Source: Allolobophora icterica (lineage: Eukaryota; Annelida; Clitellata; Crassiclitellata; Lumbricidae). Taken from it: a stretch of 64,000 bases of DNA. Positions 57,171-64,000 of the stretch are shown here, piece by piece. The notes under the pieces were generated by a model. That model had not been told where the DNA came from and did not search any database. It saw nothing but the letters and a program-made list of their open reading frames with translations. Within the stretch, counting starts at the first letter, position 1, and the number at the start of each line of letters is the position of its first letter. The translations under genes were made by a program, and so were the position numbers. The stretch is taken from the NCBI GenBank assembly GCA_963556255.1, contig OY744606.1:80776431-80840430 (forward strand), in the 5' to 3' direction.

Positions 57171-57855
57171 TCTTCTTTTATGTTAGTATAGAAACATAGA
57201 GACAGACAGACAGACAGACACACACACACACACACGCATACACACACATACAAACACACACACAAATGCATACTTACTTATGTAGAAGGTGGATCGACAT
57301 TGATGGGTTGGAAGGAATGACTAATGAAAGCGTTGATGTTAGTAAGTATGTGAGTGAGTGATTTAGTTAGTCAGCTTGTTAGTTGCTTGGTTACTTTTGG
57401 CGCCTTTCTGCAGTAACCGAGCAAGAGTTGCTTCTGCTAACCTATCTCTTGTTAAAAAATAGTATGTGAAATACGAGCGTTTTGGCCAACAGTCAACAAC
57501 CCACATGTAGGCCCATGTTCCCCATATATAGAGCCCTTATGGTTCATATGGGCTCCATCGAATGTTAATGGCACTTTGGCAGGGAAAGAAACCGTTGTAT
57601 GAAGTCCAAAACATGCAGTTTGTTAAGCAAACTTAAGCTTCAGTGATCTCTTAACGTCGCGTTTTCAACCCTAGAGGGCGTCTATGTCCAATCTCAATCT
57701 TCCCCAATCTCTCGATCACATGACCTAGGCTACGCCGCGCATTCTGTAAGTTGAAGGTAGTGTCCATCAGAGCAGTGCAACGCTTCCCGAGGAACTAAAC
57801 TACATCACAAGGTGGGCTATGCGAAACACCCTCAGATTAAATGTCACAAAGTCTC
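57171..57855. repeat. CACA microsatellite and unplaced repeats
   Basis: 57195-57260 is an AGAC/CACA run. 57500-57580 has GGCCCATGTTCCCCATAT-type words like those of 40375-40560. No gene. Confidence 0.5.
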
Positions 57856-57859
57856 GTGA

Positions 57860-58590
57860 GATGCTTGTCACGAGGAGATGCGCTGAGCACACACCCCTGT
57901 TGAAGGACGTGGTCCGTGTTGACTGTGCATATACTTGGAGCCACCTTCGGACAAGACCTACGTGGCACCGCTCATGTTGATAAAATCAACGAAGCATGTT
58001 CCGGCTCCCTTCACGCTCTGCGTATACTCCGAGCACATGGGCTTACTGCCCACGCCTTGCATGTGGTAGCAGAAACGTTAGCTGTAAGCTGCTTTATGCG
58101 GTGCATGCGTGTTGGACCTGACCATGGGCGTCCGCAGGAATTTTTCAGGGGGTGCAAAACTTTTATAGGGGGGCAAAATGACGCTATTGCATGGAATAGC
58201 AATTCTTGAATACAGAAAACGATACAATTTTCCACCGTCCGGACGCACATGGGCCTGACGACAGCTGCAGACCGGCGAGGGTTCGGTCTTTTAGCCTACA
58301 TGCCAGGACGCAGCGCCTGGGTTACCTACCGTTCGACAATCCAATAATTGAGGAACGTGCACTTTTCGTCTGCAGAGAATCGCCTTTTAGGGTCTATCCG
58401 CTCGAAAGAGTCTCACGTCCTCCGTCGCCTCTTTCCACCCCAAATGCGTCGGACTTATTCCCTTCGCCCTCGTCCACATGAATATTCTCTTCCACCCAAA
58501 GATGACAAGAATTTCATCCCTCACCTTTTGTATAGAAGCATCCTCAATCCATCTGGTAAATTCTCATGAAATCTCGCTAGCACATACATT
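57860..58590 (+). mobile_element. CR1-like retrotransposon C terminus, split by a short hAT-like element
   Basis: The plus strand reads ILGATFGQDLRGTAHVDKIN, GSLHALRILRAHGLTAHALH and VVAETLAVSCFM. Past the insertion it continues LTTAADRRGFGLLAYMPGRS and later YSLRPRPHEYSLPPKDDKNF, IPHLLYRSI. It is the same family as 2390-3450. Frameshifts make it non-functional. Confidence 0.8.
58123..58251. mobile_element. Short inverted-repeat element (129 bp) in the retroelement
   Basis: Starts CATGGGCGTCCGCAGGAATT and ends CCGGACGCACATG (inverted CATG(G/T)GCGTCCG). Flanks GACCTGAC (58115-58122) and GGCCTGAC (58252-58259) differ by one base. Removing it restores the reading VLDLTTAADRRG. Confidence 0.75.
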
Positions 58591-58869
58591 TCTCTGTCAT
58601 AGCACTGAAAATATATACTAAAGTTTATTATCATTATTGCTATATTATCACTTTAGGCTGTTGTAAGCTGTGATGCGGTGTGTCATCCTTCGTTGATTTA
58701 GGCTATAATAAACGAATATGCATTGTAGATATAGGGTCTATATAGTGTAGAACTGTAAATGATGCTTATGTATCCAGCGCCCAACATGCAGCATTCACAT
58801 TCTCTGAAGTTGGTAACTGGAATATTCTGGAATTCTATATATAAACTGCTACCAAAGACATTTTAGGCC

Positions 58870-58886
58870 CTAATAATAATAATAAC

Positions 58887-58936
<50 letters not shown>

Positions 58937-59093
58937 CTCCTTGCGCTCACGATTCAACGTTTCAACGCGGTGGCCTTTATGGGTACCTTCAACAACTTAA
59001 ACCTGGACGAATAGGGCCCATTCCGGACAAATCTACTCTGTAAATAATGTTGAAGTCCCTGAGGGATCCTGTATACCTCGGGGCAAAAAAAAA

Positions 59094-59127
<34 letters not shown>

Positions 59128-59160
59128 GGCCTACTACTACTGCTACTGCTACTGCTACTG

Positions 59161-59199
<39 letters not shown>

Positions 59200-59205
59200 A
59201 TTATT
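58870..59205. repeat. AAT and CTA/CTG microsatellites
   Basis: (AAT)n at 58875-58933. CCTCGGGGCAAAAAA plus (AAT)n at 59075-59125. (CTACTG)n and (CTA)n at 59132-59198. Confidence 0.92.
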
Positions 59206-59399
59206 GTAATAATAATAGCACAATCAGTTGATGTTTCATTGTAGGCCTATTAGCCTAGCTGCGAATTTTGTAGTAAACCATATTAATTAGGCCTAGGCGT
59301 ATCCGTATAGGCCTACGTGTTAAATTCACGAAGTCAAGGAAGCCGTGAATTCCGTGATTTTCGGCATTTGCCGTGAATTTCCGCTTAGGCGTAATTTAT

Positions 59400-60463
59400 G
59401 GGGGTACGAGGGGTACTCGTACTGGGTACTTGCAGTCTTGTTGTCAAGACCTTAAACCTCAAGACCAAGACCAAGACCAAGACCTTGAACCTCAAGACCA
59501 AGACCAAGACCAAGACCTTGAACCTCGAGACCAAGACCAAGACCTTGAACCTCGAGACCAAGACCAAGACCAAGACCAAGACCTTGAACCTCAAGACCAA
59601 GACCAAGACCCAAAAAAATCGAAATCAGGTCAAAACTTCTAAAAATTGTCAAGTCGGAATATTCGTTATTTTAACGAAAACATGAATCTTTTATTTTATT
59701 CAAGCAAATTAACTTTAAATGAAAACTCCAGAGAAATCCGAATTTGTATTCAAAAGTCCTTCATGCAGCCTCTTATACCAAATGCCTTTTGTATTTTATA
59801 AAAACCAATTCGCTCAGAATTTTCTGACCAAGACGTGCCTGGTGGACATCATAAAAATTCCGCCATGTGAAAAAATACGTTCTACAGGTGCTGAAGTCGC
59901 TGACACACACAGAGTAGCTTTTCAAGCACTGGATGTAAATGTACAGATAGTGAGTCTTTTTGAAATCTTCCCATGGTTTATCATACCGTCTGATACAGAA
60001 TAACTGTTGCTGCTGCCAATGGGTTTTCCTGACCAACATGACTTGTATCCATCCATAGATATTGGTCGCATGATGCAAGCAGGCTTGATACAGAATTCTT
60101 GAGTTCTGTTAAATGACTGTTCATATTAACAGCCGGTCTTGGTCTTGGTCTTGCGAGACCAAGACCAAGACCTTGAACCTCAAGACCAAGACCAAGACCT
60201 TGAACCTCAAGACCAAGACCAAGACCAAGACCTTGAACCTCAAGACCAAGACCAAGACCAAGACCTTGAACCTCAAGACCAAGACCAAGACCAAGACCTT
60301 GAACCTCAAGACCAAGACCAAGACCAAGACCTTGAACCTCAAGACCAAGACCAAGACCAAGACTTTTAAAAACGAACTCGAGTGCACTCGAGACCAAGAC
60401 CTTGGTCTCGAGGACAACAAGACTGGGTACTTGTACTCGTACTTAGACTGAGGGTACCGTGCC
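59400..60463. mobile_element. Element with AAGACC minisatellites and inverted ends
   Basis: The left edge GGGGTACGAGGGGTACTCGT...CAGTCTTGTTGTC is the imperfect inverse of the right edge GACAACAAGACTGGGTACTT...GGTACCGTGCCCC. Arrays of (CAAGAC)n with TTGAACCT spacers lie at 59445-59610 and 60165-60360, in the same orientation. A fragment of the same edge occurs at 33690. No target duplication could be identified. The centre (59640-60110) has no recognised gene. Frames such as repeated GLGLGLEVQ are by-products. Confidence 0.65.
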
Positions 60464-60769
60464 CCATTTTTTAAACAATGCCAATTAATATTTAGACCAA
60501 AGTTACGCCTCTGAATCCCCACATGCCGTGAATTGCTGCGAGTTTGGCAAATTTTATGGAATTAAAATGCAACACTACGTTCTGAACTGATATGTTTCGC
60601 AACGTAAAAATGGTAGATTAAACGTTTTATTTTGAAGTAAAAGGTTCGTTTACTCAGTCAAACATAATCAGTCCTTAGAACTTCACCATGATGCTATAAC
60701 TGAAAAAAACATAGAGTAGGCCTAGCTATAGGACCTAGAGTAATAGGCTTCCCTCTACCTCTCTGCAAT

Positions 60770-60865
60770 TGAGAGGAAGCTCGAGAGAGTGGCCCTGACA
60801 CAGATGAAAGTCTTCTGAGCCACTTAAAAACCTTGTTATGTTATGTTATGTTATGTTATGTTATT
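60770..60865 (+). repeat. Retroelement tail with (GTTAT)n
   Basis: GGAAGCTCGAGAGAGTGGCC, CTGACACAGATGAAAGTCTT and CTTGTTATGTTATGTTATG repeat 24870-24945. Confidence 0.75.
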
Positions 60866-61320
60866 GTGGCGGACAGGCCACAGGCCTTGAATGTAGGTTT
60901 TATCAATAATAGCTGTGTTGTTGACGCGTTATCCGGCGACCTAATGCATCAGCGGCCGATGCGTAAATGGTAGCCCTAACGCGATATTAAAATAGCCAAT
61001 ATTTAAGTTTTAGCTTATGTCTTCCATCTTAACGATTTAAATTATTAATTAGAATAATATTAGACGCATTTCGGTCCAATATTTAATGCCTAGAGCTAGG
61101 TAGGCACTAATTATCATAGGTTGATTTCGATACCTTAGACACCTGTATTTGAAAAGGTGTATATGGGCTAGTATGGAGGCCCGAATATATTTTACGTGCG
61201 AGACCATAGCATGCAGATAGATGCATAGAGGCTGCCACACGGTGCATTGCTTATATCGTAGAGTGGCGATGTGTGCACTCTGCATGTACAGCGACACGGT
61301 GCTTTAGTGTCGTTGGTTAC
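60866..61320. other. Non-coding spacer
   Basis: No supported gene or repeat before the hairpin array. Confidence 0.4.
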
Positions 61321-61327
61321 CGGCTAA

Positions 61328-62745
61328 TCAGTGCGCTCCCGAGTGACAGCCGCCCCATAGGCGGTCAGACCAGTGCTGGCAAAACGCTGATCCAACGGGG
61401 TTGGGCCCACTCTGTTGTAGATCGCGAAAAGTACTGAGTCTGATCGTGGAAGGCTGATTCGGGGAAAGACCGATCGTGAGAGATAAAGGCTCACAGGTCT
61501 GTATCGGTAAAGTCCGGGGAAAGACCCCGGCGGTTCCGTTCGATAGATAGACGGGAAAGGTCCCGTCGGTGTCTGGTTCGCTGGTTACCGTTCGATAGTC
61601 CGGGGAAGGACCCCGCAGATAAACAGGTCTGTATCAAAAGACGGGGAAGCAGACCCCGTAGATGTTCGTTTCGATATATACTGGAAAGACCGATGGATGT
61701 CCGGTTTGATATACACGAGAGAAAGACCGATCGCGAGAGATAAAGGCTCACAGGTCTGTGTCGGTAAAGTCCGGGGAAGGCGACCCCGGCGGTTCCGTTC
61801 GATAGATAGACGGGAAAGGTCCCGTCGGTGTCTGGTTTGCTGGTGACTGTTCGATAGTCCGGGGAAAGACCCCGGCGGTTCCGTTCGATAAAGACTGGAA
61901 GCAGCCCCAGTCGGTAGCCGTTCGATAAAGACGGGAAAGATCCCGTGTGGTGACATTTCGATACATACGGGGAAGGCCCCGCTGTTGACCGTTTGAGATA
62001 CACGCGGAAAGACCGCGCTGGTGATCGTATGAGATACACGGGCAGAGACCCGGTGTTGGCCGTTTGAGATACACGGGCAAAGACCCGGTGGTAGACATCA
62101 GAGATTCACGGGCAAAGACCCGGTGGTAGCCGTTAGAGATACACGGGCAAAGTTCCCACTGTTGACCGTCTGATATACACGCGGAAAGACTCCGCTGGTG
62201 AGAACTCAGTTCAAGTATCGTCCATTAAAAGTTAACCAGTGCGATCCCGAGTAACAGCAAAACTAATCACTCTTGGGTGATGGATTGACCGCCGATTCGA
62301 CAGGGCTGGGGCCCACCCTGCCGTTAGATCGCGAGCCGGTCTGAATCCCGATTGTGGAAGTTTAACAGGCTGATTTATGAGAAATATCATATCTCTCGGG
62401 GAGAGACCGATCTTGAGTTATAAAGAAAACACAGGTCTTTATCGGTAAAGACGGGGAAGCAGACCCGTTGGTCACCGCTCGACGTGTACGGGGAGAGTTA
62501 CCAGGTTGATTCCGTTCGAAAGTACGGGGAAGCAGACTCCGTTGGTGACGTTCGATAAAGACGGGGCAAGACCCCGGTGGATACGTTCGATACACAGGTC
62601 TGTATAAAAACGGGGAAGGCAAGTCCCCGATGGTGACAGTTCGATAAATACGGGGAAGGGAAGACCCCGGTGGTGCGAGTTCGATATGTACGGGGAGAGT
62701 GACCCCGTTGGTTCCGTTCGATAACATCGGGCAACTTACCCGCCT
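61328..62745. repeat. Array of about 25-30 small hairpins in two modules, stems covarying
   Basis: A leader of about 130 bases (61328-61460, second copy 62240-62370, sharing CCCGAGT(G/A)ACAGC, GGGCCCAC and AGATCGCGA) precedes units of about 36 bases. Each unit is a short stem with an A/G-rich loop plus a linker such as GTTCGATAAAG or TTGAGATACAC. Stems include CCGGGG/CCCCGG, ACGGGA/TCCCGT, CGCGG/CCGCG, ACTGG/CCAGT and GCGGA/TCCGC. ACAGGTCTGT recurs at fixed places (61495, 61625, 61750, 62420, 62596). Long open frames on the minus strand follow from the lack of stop codons in the units, and I do not call them genes. I recognise no described RNA or transposon. Confidence 0.85.
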
Positions 62746-63980
62746 TTCTTTTAACTCGCGGGACTAACCGCAATCTCTCAACTCGCGGTCAACCCGAAAT
62801 ATCTCAACTACACTTAAAAGCCTATACATATTAAAGTTACAATAAACAATTATACAGTTACACGCAGAATCTTAACTCGCGGTCTACCGACGTTTCTTTC
62901 CTTCATTACTTTACTTCCGTCATAGTTACTCCCGCGGTTTTCCCGCATATCTTCCTTTTGGCCTACCTAACTCCGGTCTACCGAAAATCTTGGCTCGCGG
63001 AACTAACTGCAACTTCTGAGTTCGGGGAACTGCCCGAACCATCTGACCGTGGATCGTACAGGTGCGTGGAAGACAGGAAACTTCCCGCAGTGGGAAGTGA
63101 AAACACAGGTCTGTGTGAAATAATGGGGTAACAGTACTGATAGTTACTCCACTGGTGCCGTTAGTAGAATCGAGTCTGTGTACTCGGAAATGAAGCCTAT
63201 GAGTCTGTGAGCTCCCGGGAAAACACAACCGTGTTAAAGGTTATGTAAACCGGGTAGGGATACGCCGCAACGAGAAGATACAGCGGGCCAGATCCCTAGG
63301 TTAAGAGTACGCGAGTTCCGGGTAAACGGTAGATTAAATCAGACCAAGAGGAAGAGATTAACCTCGAAGTTCGGGTCGGGTAGTCGGGTATCCAGGTCCG
63401 AAAGAGACAAGTTCGCGTTTTGCTAGCCGAAGTGCAGCTAGTCAGAGTCCCCAGGTGAAGAGTACGATAATCCCATGTATGAAGGGAAATAATAAAGCAG
63501 ACCAAGAGAGCGATACGTGAAAGTCCGGGTAGTCGGATACCCGGGTAGAACTATATTTGCTTGTCGTAACACACAGCTCTGAGAACTGACTGAAGTGCAA
63601 GGATGGGCCCCCTCGTGCGTAGGTCGGAACGAAGTTCTGTGTGTAGATAGGAAGGTCATAGAGAGAGGACCTTCACTATCAGAGTGCCGTAGATACCCTT
63701 ACCGTTATCTTTCGAAGCAGAATTTATCACTGTGTTGGTCGACAATTGCCAACACAGAAGACGGGTAAGGAAACTTACTCCGTAAATTGTGGTGCATGAC
63801 AATATATGTGTGAGGCCGGTACGCCACACACGGAAATGGTGCGAGAGACACGTGACGGTGGGAAGACAGTTGTCAAATGGACGGGTGCCTAGACGACATG
63901 ACGAAGAGAGGTACCATTGACAGTTGCCCAATAGATCAGTGTCTAGGACGATTCGACGTAAAGACTTGTCACATGTATTC
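62746..63980. other. Structured non-coding sequence following the hairpin array
   Basis: It continues the style of the array with AACTCGCGG words (62750, 62778, 62873, 62990), a GTTCGGGGAACTGCCCGAAC hairpin (63018) and another ACAGGTCTGT (63105). Two related segments follow, around 63325-63400 and 63480-63550 (CCAAGAGG/CCAAGAGAGCGA, then GTCGGGTATCC/GTCGGATACCC). No convincing gene. It may belong to the same larger element, which runs off the window. Confidence 0.45.
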
Positions 63981-64000
63981 CTTGTTCCCGATACTTAGAA

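Noticed and set aside
59452..60522. Long frames such as repeated GLGLGLEVQ or QDQDLEPQ on both strands
   Set aside because: They are translations of the CAAGAC minisatellite, open in all phases used, with no start context or flanking coding sequence.
61491..62039. 182-codon open frame on the minus strand over the hairpin array
   Set aside because: Several overlapping frames of similar length exist here because the repeated unit lacks stop codons. The peptide only mirrors the repeat and frames shift between units.
61328..62745. CRISPR array
   Set aside because: Repeats are not identical, spacers are not unique sequences of constant length, and the surrounding DNA is animal nuclear sequence.
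61328..62745. Hammerhead ribozyme tandem array
   Set aside because: GAAA-like loops occur, but the CTGATGA core and the three-stem arrangement are absent.

Overview
The window is nuclear DNA from an animal. Genes are split by GT-AG introns of hundreds to thousands of bases, and the space between exons is filled with transposon remnants, tRNA-derived SINEs, satellites and microsatellites. The RhoBTB gene, the G2E3-like HECT gene, the CR1/L2-type retroelements and the abundant hAT-type elements, together with frequent TAGGCCTA-like words, suggest a marine invertebrate, possibly a deuterostome. The species cannot be fixed from sequence alone.

The one gene I could assemble completely is RhoBTB, on the minus strand from 21537 to 8324. 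It has eight coding exons with consistent splice phases and a 791-residue product: atypical Rho GTPase, first BTB with a long insertion, second BTB, and the family's C-terminal tail. To its left (210-649, minus) is a well-defined but unassigned exon that probably starts a protein. To its right, two plus-strand exons (48063-48287 and 50397-50677) encode the HECT end of a G2E3-like ubiquitin ligase. They splice in frame, but a TAG replaces the expected glutamine codon.

Mobile DNA dominates. Eleven elements have terminal inverted repeats and target-site duplications of 8 bp, ten of them perfect and one with a single mismatch, as expected of hAT transposons. Several are nested in older retroelements, a SINE or satellite monomers, so the order of insertion can be read. 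Non-LTR retrotransposon pieces occur throughout. Both BTB-side introns of RhoBTB carry transposons, and intron 4 alone holds a decayed DNA transposon with a nested hAT plus two further related hATs.

The layout is: 0.2-0.65 kb, orphan exon; 2.4-3.6 kb, retroelement, hAT and perfect palindromes; 8.3-21.5 kb, RhoBTB; 22-31 kb, SINEs, hATs and retroelement tails; 31.9-36 kb, a higher-order satellite and a large tetranucleotide domain; 36.6-46 kb, hATs, transposase and reverse transcriptase remnants, a 258-bp tandem repeat and a 187-bp satellite; 46.6-55 kb, two inverted arrays of an invariant palindrome around the HECT gene and a deleted retrotransposon; 55-61 kb, SINEs, a retroelement and a minisatellite element; 61.3-64 kb, an unusual array of small hairpins whose stems change sequence while keeping pairing.

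The most noteworthy observations are that hairpin array (61.3-62.8 kb), the palindrome arrays at 46.6 and 54.6 kb, the perfect 72-bp palindrome at 3.5 kb, and a long fold-back in RhoBTB intron 6 that pairs better on the transcribed strand.
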